Part shown: positions 21,190 through 31,297 of the stretch, piece after piece | How the letters are laid out: each line of letters opens with the position of its first letter | Numbering within the stretch: position 1 is the stretch's first letter | Assembly: GCF_000143415.4 (NCBI RefSeq) | Contig: NW_003314410.1 | Coordinates: forward strand, 1 to 64,000 | From: Selaginella moellendorffii | Taxonomy: Eukaryota > Streptophyta > Lycopodiopsida > Selaginellales > Selaginellaceae | Length of the DNA: 64,000 nucleotides | Direction of reading: 5' to 3' | Translations under genes and position numbers: made by a program | Notes under the pieces: generated by a model | What the model saw: only the letters and a program-made list of their open reading frames with translations | Databases searched by the model: none | Told to the model about the DNA's origin: nothing

Positions 21190-22216
21190 ATGGCGACCAC
21201 GCTGGCCAAGAGGCCAAAGCTGTCGGGGCTGGGCGAGTCGCCAGGCGCTCCAAGCGCGGCGCCATTCTCATCGCCCTACTCGCCCATCTCGCTCACATTC
21301 ACCCTCAACGTTATTTCCTGTGGCTTCTGCAAGGAGGTTCTCGTCAGCTGCATTTACCAGGTATCTCGTTCTCTTCTTGTGATCTTGTTCGTTTAAGATT
21401 GTGAGATCTTATGGCTGTGTTCTATTTGCATAACTCTCTCGTTTTGGCTTGCGAGAATCTATTAACTGCTTGCGAGATCTTTGGCTATTACTGTTACTCA
21501 TGCTTCGGGCTTGCTAGATCTTTGTTTTGTGTTCTATTCTTGCAACTCATAGCATTATCTTCGATTGAATTGCTCGTTTCCAGTGCCGGAACCATCACCT
21601 CGTCTGCGCGCATTGCCGCAACACCGAGCGGAGGTGGTGCTCATGCCCCGGCACCGTCGAGAGCTTCCGGAACGAGGCGCTGGAGCGGCTGGTTGGCTGC
21701 TTCTCCGTGCTGTGCTCCAACTCGTCCTTTGGCTGCCCGGACGCGTTCCCAATCTATGCGCGGCGAGCTCACGAGGCCAGGTGCTCCTTCGCCCCCCGGA
21801 GGTGTGCGAGCTGCAGCTTCACCGGCGCGGCGTCGCAGTTTAGCTCCCACTTCAGCGACCACCACCGCTGGAACATCATCGACATCCCGGACTACAACGT
21901 CGAGTTCGGCATGGCGCTCAAGGGCAGCGAGGCGAGGGTCATCCCCGTCCGGATTGGATCGTCCGAGGCGATGTTCCTCATCCACTTCGAGCAGCAGGGA
22001 TCCTCCGGCCGCCTCTATCCGTCCGAGGTTGCTCGCCACCAGGAGAACGTCAAGGTGAGCATCTCGGTTTTCAAGGGCGGGGAGGTGGAGCTGTGGATGA
22101 AGTGCGTGCCAAAGAGCATGGCCAAGGCGGAAGCAGGGCCGTATTTGTGCGTTCCAGACTACTGTCATCTTCCTGATGGACGCATATGGACCGAGATTTG
22201 CATCAAGCGCGGCTAG
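21190..22216 (+). CDS. SINA-like RING-type E3 ubiquitin ligase
   Basis: Two exons: 21190-21360 and 21584-22216 (804 nt, 267 aa). The RING-like domain begins at SCGFCKEVLVSCIYQ and continues after the intron as CRNHHLVCAHCRNTERRWCS. It is followed by the SIAH-type zinc-finger region (GCFSVLCSNSSFGC, then HEARCSFAPRRCASCSFTG) and the TRAF-like C-terminal domain. SINA-type proteins dimerise and ubiquitinate substrates bound by the TRAF-like fold. The intron interrupts the RING between zinc ligands. The substrate is unknown; plant SINA-like genes form expanded families, so no specific name is given. The start is the ATG giving MATTLAKRPK, and an upstream in-frame ATG at 21109 would add 27 residues. 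Confidence 0.82.
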
Positions 22217-22620
22217 AACAGCGCTAGCCTACTCGGTAAGCTTTGAAGAGTTTTTCCTTTTTTCTGTTCTTCCAGATGATTGTAGTTTCTTTCTCGTTGA
22301 TTTCTTCTTGTCGAGATGACTAACAGCTTCTTCACGTCATGCAGAGATTCCGCTTTGGTTTTTTTTTTTTTCTTGGCTCATACCCGGAAGATCAGCGTAG
22401 ACTTTTCATTTGTAGCACATGTAAATAGACTTGTGAGACGTGGTGCTCGCAATACGCGTGAAGGAACGCTTCTCAGCGTTTTTTCGTTGTCGTTTCGTAG
22501 AAGCTTTTCTTCGTCAAACAAGATCTCCAAACAGTTGCTCTCCGAGAATGAGAATGGCGGGCTCGAGAAAGAGTAAAAGGTTTTCTCCGCGAGATTGAGA
22601 GGAGAGAAACTCTTCCTTTC
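22217..22620. other. Short spacer between SINA-like and b561-like genes
   Basis: T-rich sequence typical of a 3' UTR, then the leader of the next gene. A run of eleven T lies near 22360. No other gene is seen. Confidence 0.5.
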
Positions 22621-23187
22621 ATGGCCAACGGAAGCATCTACGACAATAACTCCCGTCACACCGTGAGGAACGTCCATGGAATCGTGTGCGCGCTCTCGTG
22701 GGGGATCTTGATCCCGCTGGTGATCCGCTGGTATGGATTCGTGACGCGCCTCCAGGTCCAGGGGAGGCACCTCAAGCTCTTCTACGCCGTGAGGATCATC
22801 GCCTACACGCTGGGCTTTGGCGGCACGATCGTCGGCCTGTGGCTCGCCGGCGACGCGGGAGAGATTGGAAACAAGGCGCACTTTAGCATCGCGATCGCGC
22901 TGCTGGTGCTGGGAGGGATAGGGGCGATCGGATTCCAGTGCTACTGCTGCTGCCCGGTGGATGGAGTGGCGTGGGCGGTGATGATCATGGGGATCGTCAA
23001 TGTTTTCAAGGGATTCGACATGCTGGATCCTCCGCGCGGCTATAGGATTGCGTACACCGTTGTGCTATCGCTGGGATGCGTTGCTGGGGTCGCCGCGGAG
23101 ATTCTCATGTGTGTGCTGCGTCCCTTCCAGAGTGGCTACATTCACCGCCAGGAGAGCGCTACGTTCACCACATCCTACGGAGTCTAG
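22621..23187 (+). CDS. Cytochrome b561-like membrane protein without DOMON domain
   Basis: Single exon, 188 aa, with about five hydrophobic segments. It begins with HGIVCALSWGILIPLVIRW, the hallmark of the b561 core (H19), and ends with MGIVNVFKGFDMLDPPRGYR, the family's last-helix signature. The third-helix histidine is kept (KAHFSIAIALL, H87). The histidine expected at the second position (family FYLH, here FYAV) and the one before the last core helix (family HH-x2-G, here PVDGVAW) are both missing, so one of the two canonical heme-ligand pairs is lost. Family members move electrons across membranes, often ascorbate-driven. It is convergent with a paralogue 221 bp downstream. Annotation as a membrane b561-fold protein is firm; redox function is uncertain. 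Confidence 0.8.
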   Translation: MANGSIYDNNSRHTVRNVHGIVCALSWGILIPLVIRWYGFVTRLQVQGRHLKLFYAVRIIAYTLGFGGTIVGLWLAGDAGEIGNKAHFSIAIALLVLGGIGAIGFQCYCCCPVDGVAWAVMIMGIVNVFKGFDMLDPPRGYRIAYTVVLSLGCVAGVAAEILMCVLRPFQSGYIHRQESATFTTSYGV

Positions 23188-23242
23188 AGAAGGAATTAGC
23201 GAATTCTTGGAGGAATTGAGCGATTCCAATCCAATTCCCCTG

Positions 23243-23428
23243 TTCTTGAAGAAATTGATGAAATTCCATTGCTCTGTTTCGCAAGAGCCCAGTGTGATCA
23301 AGGCTAGAATTCATCCTCGGCCTATTTAGCCAATTCCTAGAGCGAGATCCACTCTGTTTTCTTGAAGAAATTGAAGAAATTCCATTGCTCTGTCTCGCAA
23401 GATCAAAGCTAGAAATCATCCTCGGCCT
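23243..23428. repeat. Direct duplication of the 3' end of the minus-strand b561-like gene
   Basis: A roughly 70-80 bp block starting TTCTTGAAGAAATTGA and ending CATCCTCGGCC occurs at about 23243-23322 and again at about 23363-23428. The second copy includes the last codons and stop of the minus-strand b561-like gene. The first is a non-coding duplicate in the 3' flank of the plus-strand gene. Confidence 0.75.
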
Positions 23429-23978
23429 GTACATGCCTCCTAAACGTAAAGAAACAGAGCACCCCTCCCTGGAAGCAGCAGTAGAGGCAGCACATCGAGC
23501 AGCCCACAATGGCGATGAGCGTGGCGATGATCGAAACGTAGGCGATTCGCCACACGCGGTGCGGCCGGAGGATCCCGAATCCACCAAACACATCGGTGAT
23601 GGCGAGAACCATGACGACGAGACCAAAGATTTCGATGCCCCACACCCGATGTTTGACTCCCACCAGGTGGAGAAATGCCATCGCCAGCAGCGCGATCGCG
23701 ATGCCGAAGTGGGCTTTGTGGTTGGCGATGCCGCCGTGAGAGATCACGCTCGCCCAGAACCCGATCGCCGTCGCGGCCGCGGCGATGGCGTAGAGCGCCG
23801 CCTTGAGAAGGATGTGAGATCGCGGCAGGGGACTGGGCAGGAAATTCTCCCTGTAGACGAGCATTGGGACGAGGATCCCCCATGAAATCGCGCAAGCCAG
23901 GGCGTGGCCGGACCTCAGTAGCGACTCATCATTGTGGGAATCTGGAAATGGAGCTGGAGCTGGAGCTGGAGCCGCCAT
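23409..23978 (-). CDS. Second cytochrome b561-like membrane protein
   Basis: Single exon, 189 aa, starting at MAAPAPAPAP, the first in-frame ATG. It is a diverged paralogue of the neighbouring gene: GHALACAISWGILVPM replaces HGIVCALSWG, KAHFGIAIALL keeps the third-helix histidine, and DVFGGFGILRPHRVWRIAY corresponds to the last-helix signature. Like its neighbour it lacks the histidines of the other heme pair (LLKAALYAIA at the second position, and GIEIFGLVVM before the last core helix). A Cys-rich tail, CSMCCLYCCF, lies near the C-terminus. No DOMON domain or signal peptide is apparent. The role is unknown; loss of the same two positions in both genes suggests it happened before they duplicated. 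Confidence 0.75.
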   Translation of the reverse strand: MAAPAPAPAPFPDSHNDESLLRSGHALACAISWGILVPMLVYRENFLPSPLPRSHILLKAALYAIAAAATAIGFWASVISHGGIANHKAHFGIAIALLAMAFLHLVGVKHRVWGIEIFGLVVMVLAITDVFGGFGILRPHRVWRIAYVSIIATLIAIVGCSMCCLYCCFQGGVLCFFTFRRHVQAEDDF

Positions 23979-24103
23979 CCGTGTTCTTCCACCGTGTGCT
24001 TCCACCGTGTTAAAACCTTATAGAATATTCCATTCTTAAAAAGCTAACGAATTAATCAATTAATACTTATTAAATTCCCATTTCAAGTGAGTACAATCAA
24101 CTT

Positions 24104-24177
24104 GCTGGAGTAGCTCAGTTGGTCAGAGCGTGTGGCTGTTAACCACAAGGTCGGAGGTTCGAGCCCTCCTTCTAGCG
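24104..24177 (+). tRNA. tRNA-Asn (GTT)
   Basis: A 74-nt cloverleaf. The acceptor stem GCTGGAG pairs with TTCTAGC (two G-T pairs), with discriminator G at 24177. The anticodon arm TGTGG-CTGTTAA-CCACA gives anticodon GTT at 24138-24140. The T arm carries GGTTCGAGCCC and box B. No intron, and CCA is not encoded, as expected for a nuclear gene. A run of T follows within about 20 nt of the end. Confidence 0.95.
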
Positions 24178-25544
24178 AGAAAATAAATCCTATTTATCAT
24201 TATTAAATCAAAATTCAATATTTTATTTCCAACTAATATCTTATGATTATGATAAAGTAACAACTTTTAAAGTGAAGTGTCAGTGTATAAGATCCCTGAA
24301 TCCCTAGCAATGCCATAATATCCCATTCAAGGAGAAGAAAGGGCCTTCTCTCAACTCGGAAAAGCCCAGACTGTGTTTGCATGTTCGTTTTGTCACCTTA
24401 TAGACAGGCGACCCATGATTTGCTGGCTCTTTGCTCGCAGCCCTTGTCGGTAACTCGGTCAAACTCCCCACCACTCACTCAATCCATGGATTTGATCGAT
24501 CCAGCCTCTCCAGCCATAGAAAACAAGCTAAAGAACAAAAATTTGGCCTAGATGAAATCAAGCTCTCTCCCAATCTCGTGTGTTCAATGCAATCGCTCCA
24601 CCCATTGGCCGAGTTAATGGTAATATAATCACAATGTGGGGGGCTCTTATGATAAGCGTGGCGGGCGCGCGATTCTTTCTCCAAATGGGTTTTATAAACA
24701 TCGTCACACGATCTGGGGCGTGGTGTCCTAAAAGTATAGCAAAATTTAATCGCAAATATCCTCAATACAATCCAAAGCGCTGCGCTGTGATGGAAAAATG
24801 AGCGTTACACAACAGCGCCACATGCATGGAGGAATATCCACCGACCAAGTGGGCGCTGCAGCGCATCCGCACCGTCAAATTTGGCGGGAAAATGTTTTTC
24901 GTCCATGGCTATGGAGGAACAGAAAACAAAAGGGGGGTATCGTCACCCGCTGGGTCAGTACGTATACGGATAAGGCATAAATCAATCAAGTTGCCATCCA
25001 CGTACAATACTATGGGACCTCTACGATACGGCCTCAAGCACCCTAAAAGAGGCACGTTTGTACGGTGTTCTTGGCTCCCTCTCACCTCAGCTAGCGGCTT
25101 GAATGCCGGCACACAGGCGCCAGCTCCATCCCGATGGCGCTGCCCTTGATCGAGCGATATTACGAGGTATTGGCTTGTGATTTCTTCGAATCGGTGTGCG
25201 AGGCCATGGATTTCCAGAGGTTTTCAGGGACCGTCGGCGTTGCAAATCCACATTTCCGCGGAGCTGTGGATTTCGCTATCGCACTCGTGAAATGTGAGTG
25301 ATCAATGCCGTGCTTCTCGAAGGCGGGGTAGATCGGTAGTTCTGGGACCCTGGCAGACAGGGGAAGTGAATCTTCGTCGGGATAGTGCATATATTTCGGA
25401 GCGAGAGGCAAGTACCGGGGACACTCTCGATTTTCCTGCTCTCCTCTTTCTCCCTTCTTTGTCTTTGCTTTTGCCTTGCACATCGTAATATTTTCCAAAT
25501 CATGTCCCTTCTTTTCTCTTCCTCACCCTTTGGTTTTCAGGAGC
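24178..25544. other. Intergenic and 5' leader of the STICHEL-like gene
   Basis: No recognisable coding sequence over 1.3 kb. A pyrimidine-rich stretch ending TTTTCAG at 25540, four nucleotides before the STICHEL-like ATG, looks like a 3' splice site, so the leader probably contains an intron whose 5' exon is not identified. Confidence 0.5.
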
Positions 25545-28500
25545 ATGGGAAACGAGTACCATCAATCGTATCAGCAAGGCGCTGTACACAACTCCTCGAA
25601 GGCCAAGTCACAGTTTCAAAGGCAGCCGCAGCAGAGAGTGGGAGCTCCGGATCCTCTACTCAGAGAGTTGTCCGCTCTAAGTCGGGCGCCATCGCTGAGG
25701 GATCCGTCTACGAGCTCCGTTTGGAAGTCGGGCTTGCCTCCTCAACATAACAGCACCAACAATAGGCTAGACAAGGAGCTCCCTGCTCGTCTTCGTGGAC
25801 GAGAAGCCAAGCTTGCGAAAGCGGCAGCAAGTTTTCAAGGGGAAAGTGTGGATCAAGATGGCTACGGAGAGGAGGAGATTGAGCAGGATCAACTTAGAAC
25901 GGAATGGCAGGACAAAGTCGTCAACTGGATAGATGGTGGTCTTCGGGAAGGTGAGCGAAAGCAGGCGCTTCTTCGGAGCATCAGCGAGATACTGAATCAA
26001 AAGATGGATGCTCCGGATAGTAGCTCCAGCGCCAACACAAAGCTGCGGAAAATTGGATCCCTGGAGCACCAGAGGCCTCCGCAAAACTTGAGAAGGAACA
26101 GGCACCAGAAGGAAGGTGGCAGCAGAAGAGGCGGAAGAATTGCGTGGAGGGAGCAAGAGGAGGAAGGGTATGAACTGGAGAAAGCATTGGCCGTGACAAG
26201 GCACGAAGCGGATCCAGGCTACGATTACGAGGAGTCCGACAGTTCTTCCGACGACGAAACAGACGGCTTAGTTTCTCACTTGCACTCTCCGTTACTTGCC
26301 ATGCAGAAAGAGCGGAGGGTGAGACGCCATAGAAAGCTAGCGACGGGGGACCTCGGATGTGCAAACTTTGGCTTTTCTATGGGTTCCCATCCATACAAGA
26401 AGTTCCTGCCACGAAAGGGCCATGAAGCCGATGCTTACGACGGGACTGAAGGCAGTCACGGGTGCGGCCTCCCATGGTCTTACTGGCCAAGGCACAAAGG
26501 AAAGAACCTCCTCGAAGTAGCCGGGAAAAGTCTCTCCTGCTATCCGGACATTCCAAGGAGGAAGATCACGGGTCAAGAGATGATCCCGGCTCCTGGGAAC
26601 ATACCGGTTTCTGCAAACACAGATAGTGCTGCTGCTATCTCGAACCTGTCACTTTTGGCTGGTAGTTTGGAGACGGATTTGGACAGGCTCTCGAATGGGA
26701 AAAGGCACAGGAGCTTGAGCCAGAAGTACCGTCCCAAGACCTTCAGGGATATAGTTGGACAGAACATGTTGGTGCAAGCTCTTGGCAATGCCGTGACCAG
26801 GGGGAGGATAGCACCGGTATATTTGTTCCATGGGCCTCGTGGAACTGGAAAGACTTCGGCTGCTAAAATCTTGGCGGCGGCATTGAACTGCGTCTCTGTG
26901 GAAGATACTCGGCCCTGTGGAGTCTGCAGAGAGTGCTTGCTTCTCTGCCTGGGGAAAAGCGGAGACGTGAAAGAAGTGGACGTTGCAAGTCACGACTCAA
27001 CAAGTCTAATGAAGAAGCTGCTAATGGACGCTGTGGTTGGGCCGTCATCAGGTCGTTACAAAGTTTTCATCATTGACGAGTGCCACACACTCACAGCAGA
27101 GGGGTGGAACGTGTTTCTGAAATGCCTCGAAGAACCCCCAGAGCACGCGGTTTTCATTCTCACCACGACTGACACGGAGCAGTTGCCACATCCGGCGTCA
27201 ACAAGGTGTCAAAAGTTCCATTTTCCCAAGATCAAGGACTCGGACGTGGTGAGCAGGTTGCAGGCTCTCGCTGCAAAGGAAAGCTTGGAGGTGGAGAAAG
27301 ATGCGCTCGACCTCATCGCGGCAAGGTCTGGTGGTTCGCTCAGGGATGCTGAAACAACACTGGATCAACTTAGTCTCGTGGGACAGAAGATCACTCTAGA
27401 AGTGGTGCAAGAGCTTGTATGTTTCAGGGGTTAGTGTGCTGTGGTTTCTAGTTTATTCTTAGAGATTTTTTCTAGATCATGACTAACATTGTACGAATTT
27501 TTTTCAGGTTGGGCTGGTGTCCAATGCAAAGCTGGCGGATTTGCTGGACATGGCTCTTACTGGGGACACACTGAACACTGTCAAGTGCATTAGAGAGTTC
27601 ATGGACGCAGGTGTTGAGCCACTAGCTCTCATGTCCCAGATCGCCACCCTGATAACGGACATCCTAGCAGGTGGATACATGCCAGCAAGCGACAAGGGAT
27701 TTTTTCATAAGCACGCATGTGAGTATTATCTTGAGTTTTTTCAAACAGTTTCTAAACAAATTTGAACTTTATGTCGTCAGTGTCTAAAGATCAGCTGGAG
27801 AAGCTGCGACATGCTCTCAAAACGCTGTCGGAATCTGAGAAGCAAATACGATCTTCTCAAGATCAGACAACATGGCTGACGGCCGCTTTACTACAGTTTG
27901 CTCCTGATCCTCACTCTGGATTTCCTGGGTCCTCTGGTAGAACAAGCAATACACCCAGCATATTAGCAGCTAATGACACGAGCGAGAAGGAGACAATAGA
28001 GTGGGAACCTCCGCTAACAAAAGAGTCCTGGGATGACGTAGAACATCAGCACCAAGCTGTTCTCTCTGGACACCTGAATTCCCTTCAGATTGACGCAGAG
28101 AACAACTTAAAGCACCAAGCTGTTCTCTCTGGACACCTGAATTCCCTTCAGGTTGACGCTGAGAACAACTTAAATGGTCAGGACACCACAGCACAACAAC
28201 CATCGGCACTTGGAGAAGGTTGGAACTTTGAGTGGTAGAATTTCTTTGTTTCCTACGTGTTCTTCCATGCGCAGGTGACAGGGTTGCGCTCGAGCGTCAG
28301 CAAAAGCTACTGGACACTTGGATACGGGTTCTGGAAGTCAGCCAGTCCAGCATTCTCAAGCAGCTTCTTTGGAACCACAGTAGACTGTCGTCAATATCAA
28401 TTGAAGGAGGTAAATGACCGTTGAAATGCTTTCTCCTCTTCACAAAATGGTTTACTCAGGTCGTGCAGTAGCACATTTGGAATTTCTACAGGCTGACCAC

Positions 28501-29205
28501 AGAACAAGCGCCGAGAGGTCAAAAACCAGCATATCTCACGCGTTTCAACTAGTTCTCGGCTTTCCGGTAGAGATTCGCCTCCACCTCTCTGGAGACGAAG
28601 ATACCAAGTCCAAAAGCCACGAGCAGAAACTCTTGCCCGTTTCAGCGGAGTTCAAAGTTCCGGCCTCGCCTGCAAAGTCATCCGTACCGCAAGCCGAGTA
28701 TCTCAACTCTCGGTCATTTCCCGTCTTCATCGGGAACGTCAAGCGCGAGGGCGACGAGTTCCCGAAAGGCTCGTGGGACTTTGAAGACTTTTCGCACAGA
28801 AAGTCTGGCAGCTCCGAGAACCACTCGGAGAACGATGGCACCAAAGGTTGGGGACTGCGTCAACAAGGCAGACAAATGCTCCAGATTCAAGGCAGACGGT
28901 TCAAGCTTAAGACGGTGCGAAACTTTAGCACGGATCTTTGCTCGGAAGCGGGGCAGCACGTCGAGTCCAAGAACCAGTTGAGTAGTGATTATCTTTTGCT
29001 ACTACTAGTGTTAACAGTTAGTTTTTCTTGTCCTTCCAGGAAACCAAGTGCTCGGCAAAAGCAAGGTGCCAGTCTACTCTGCTGGAAGACAAACAAAGTG
29101 GATGAAGACGACGAAGAAGTAAGAAGCGATTTGGTACGAATGCAAAGGTTCTAAGTTATCTTCTCTCATTCTCAGGAAGCAGAGCAAGAGGCCGCGCGAC
29201 CATAA
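25545..29205 (+). CDS. STICHEL-like protein (DNA polymerase III gamma/tau homologue)
   Basis: Seven exons: 25545-27416, 27508-27718, 27781-28218, 28275-28409, 28460-28976, 29040-29118 and 29176-29205 (3282 nt, 1093 aa). A long charged N-terminal region precedes a clamp-loader AAA+ core: KYRPKTFRDIVGQNMLVQAL, Walker A HGPRGTGKTSAAK, a zinc-module remnant CGVCREC, Walker B IIDECHTL, and the STRC sensor (STRCQKFHFPK). Domain III follows (LVSNAKLADLLDMAL), then a plant-specific C-terminal part ending in a CWKT motif and an acidic tail. In Arabidopsis STICHEL acts at the plasma membrane in trichome branching, probably through microtubules, and is not a replication protein. Exon 3 carries an in-frame 63-bp tandem duplication. 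The last two small exons were fixed by phase and by CWKT. Confidence 0.88.
28050..28175 (+). repeat. 63-bp tandem duplication within STICHEL-like exon 3
   Basis: Units at 28050-28112 and 28113-28175 differ at only a few bases. They add a second copy of the 21-residue block beginning HQAVLSGHLNSLQ, in frame, between the clamp-loader core and the C-terminal domain. Confidence 0.92.
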
Positions 29206-29522
29206 GTTACGAGTAGGTAAGCAAATGAATAGTATAATATCAATGGTGTTATTCGCCAGGAAAGTATGAGCACGACTGTGTTTATTTACTCGGAGATGGC
29301 AACAAAACTATTGAGAGAAGTAAGGTTATAGAAACATCGTAGACTAGGAACTAGAAGATAGCTACGGACGTACGTTAGGCACTGTTTGTTTAGCAGGAAC
29401 TCGAGAGAGACTAATACATAACGATGATGTTGCAGCGTCCTCTGATCAAAGAATTGAGTCACACAAACAAAGCACGGCCAGATCCCAGCGCTCTCTTTTA
29501 CTTGGGAAGGCTTTATAGACGT
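29206..29522. other. Convergent 3' flanks of STICHEL-like and RCI2 genes
   Basis: No gene seen. The sequence is AT-leaning with several short A or T runs and serves as the 3' flank of both convergent genes. Confidence 0.5.
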
Positions 29523-30154
29523 CTAGCGCCCCACAATGACATAGACGGCGTAGATGATCCCAGGGATGTAGCCGAAGACCGTGAGCAGCAGGCAAATCCA
29601 GAACTCGATCTGCCACGGAAGAGATTCCAGGCGGGCCGGAGACGAAACAAACAGAAGAAACAAAACCACCATCAACATCAGGCCAGAAACAAAGACAATC
29701 TAAAAGTCTACAGCGTTTATTTCACAGCTCTTGGAAACAAGAGTGGCGGTGGAAGAAAGAGAGTGGAGTGACTCTCAGCGGACGAGAGGCTCACGCCCGA
29801 AGCTACGACGCCTGCAAAGTATGACATAGACTGCGAAGGCGATCCCCGGCAAGTAACCGAGAACCGTGAAGAGCAGGCAGATCCAAAACTCGACCTGGTC
29901 GGAAACGGGAAGAAAAAGTGAGGCGGGATCATGACGATGAGAGTCAACAAAGCAGAGCACGTCCCTCTAATCTACTTTACTTTCCTCTAAGTGGCTACAG
30001 AGAAAAGCAAACGCAGAAAAAAAAAGGGCTGAGAAAAGAGTGGGAAAGTTTTTGGCGAGCCTACCTCACATCCATACTTGAAGAAAACCCCCACTGGCGG
30101 GAGAAGAATCGCCAGGAGGATTTCCAGGCATGTCGCCGTGGTGCTATCGTCCAT
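29523..30154 (-). CDS. RCI2/PMP3-family small membrane protein with two alternative last exons
   Basis: Exon 1 (30065-30154) encodes MDDSTTATCLEILLAILL and PPVGVFFKYGCE, the first membrane helix and the PPxGVF-x4-GC motif of PMP3/RCI2 proteolipids. Two different second exons follow, each with an acceptor in the same phase. The proximal one, 29775-29894, encodes VEFWICLLFTVLGYLPGIAF and a longer basic tail (CRRRSFGREPLVR), giving 69 aa. The distal one, 29523-29609, encodes IEFWICLLLTVFGYIPGIIY ending VIVGR, giving a canonical 58 aa. An AATAAA signal (minus strand, 29716-29721) lies between them, which suits alternative polyadenylation. No separate first exon for the distal copy was found. RCI2 proteins are stress-induced plasma-membrane peptides that affect ion homeostasis. 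CACGTG lies upstream at 30349-30354. Confidence 0.82.
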
Positions 30155-30348
30155 GCCGCTGCCGCCGCCGCCGCCGCCGCGAGAAATCTCTTCTGCTACA
30201 CAACGAGAACGATCCAAATCGATCGCCGAGCTCGCAATTAGAATGTACCTCTTGTAGCGCCGAGATCGCCCCGCCCCGCCTCGCCAAGATAGAAACCCTA
30301 AGCTCCACAATGCAAAAACACACACTAAAAACAGCTAGCTAGCAATGC

Positions 30349-30354
30349 CACGTG
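30349..30354. promoter_or_regulatory. G-box / ABRE-like element upstream of RCI2 gene
   Basis: CACGTG in the context GCCACGTGGC lies about 195 bp upstream of the RCI2 start codon at 30154. Such sites bind ABF/AREB bZIP factors; RCI2 genes are known to respond to ABA and cold, so control here is plausible but not shown. Confidence 0.4.
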
Positions 30355-30603
30355 GCGGGCTGGCTGGCTGAAAACGCAGGTGTACCAAATGGATAGATTC
30401 CTCGAAGTAAAATCACCACAACATTTTTTACTCTACGCGAGAAAAAATTCCACCATTATGGTAGCATCCAATTTAACAAGAGCTTATTAGGCGTTGCTAC
30501 CTTCGTAACTGTTTTTTTTTCTCCCCCCTATTTTTTCCGTTTCGTTCGCTTCCAATCCAGGCTAAGTATCTACAGCGACGAGGGAGCACCACAACGAAGT
30601 CAC

Positions 30604-30865
30604 TTATCCAACCAGCACGTAGATTGCGTAGATGATCCCCGGGATGTAGCCGAGAATTGTGAGCAGCAGACATATCCAGAACTCAATCTGAGAGAAAACC
30701 ACAAACCACCGAATTAGCTCCAGCTTTGGAACGCATTCAAGCGGAAACGACTTCGAAAGAGCAAGAGAAAGATCAAAAACTCACCGCGCAGCCGAATCTT
30801 AGGAAAACCCCCAGCGGAGGGAGGATGATGGCCAGCAAAACATCGATGAAAGTGGCGCCAGCCAT
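30604..30865 (-). CDS. RCI2/PMP3-family small membrane protein, canonical
   Basis: Two exons: 30785-30865 and 30604-30687 (165 nt, 54 aa). MAGATFIDVLLAIILPPLGV and FLRFGCA form the first helix and motif, and IEFWICLLLTILGYIPGIIY with IYVLVG form the second. Length and both helices agree with typical RCI2A/B and yeast Pmp3. The intron sits at the same place as in the neighbouring RCI2 gene, showing tandem duplication in the same orientation. A TATATAA box on the minus strand lies about 100 bp upstream of the ATG. Confidence 0.92.
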
Positions 30866-30965
30866 TTCGATCGCCTGCGACTCCCACTTAGAATCAAAGC
30901 TGCGATGGATAGAGATGAGCCAGGAAACAAGAAAAGCACAACACTTGCCTCTGCTTCCCACGAAT

Positions 30966-31067
30966 TATATAAAAGGCGACACGGCAGCTAACACGCGGCA
31001 GAGGATGGCACTGGACACGCTTCCAGCTGGCGCGATCGCGTCTGTCGAGCAACGACTGGCCCACGTG
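30966..31067 (-). promoter_or_regulatory. TATA box and ABRE-like element of the canonical RCI2 gene
   Basis: TATATAAAA on + (TTTTATATA on -) at 30966-30974 lies about 100 bp upstream of the start codon at 30865. CACGTGTC at 31062-31069 includes the ABRE core ACGTGTC. The region is also upstream of the divergent WEB-like gene (ATG 31298), so the element could serve both. Confidence 0.5.
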
Positions 31068-31297
31068 TCACAACCATAGCAACAGGCATCGTACTCCAAA
31101 AATAAAAAAGAGGCCGAAAAACAGCAAAAAAAAAAAAAATGTTGAGAGAGACATACCGGCCGAACGAAAATCTCCCGTGGATATGGATGATGGATATACG
31201 CATCGCTAATGGCACCTGCAATCCAGCATTCACTAGCGAGTGAATAGCTCCAGACAAAAGAGAGAGAGCCAAGCTGAAGCTATCGACGAGAATTGCA

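Noticed and set aside
21411-22058. 215-codon plus-strand ORF overlapping SINA-like exon 2
   Set aside because: Arg/Ser/Ala-rich out-of-frame reading of exon 2; the other frame has the zinc-finger cysteines.
29523-29609. Distal RCI2 second exon as a third independent gene
   Set aside because: No upstream first-helix exon or ATG lies between it and the proximal second exon, so it is treated as an alternative last exon.
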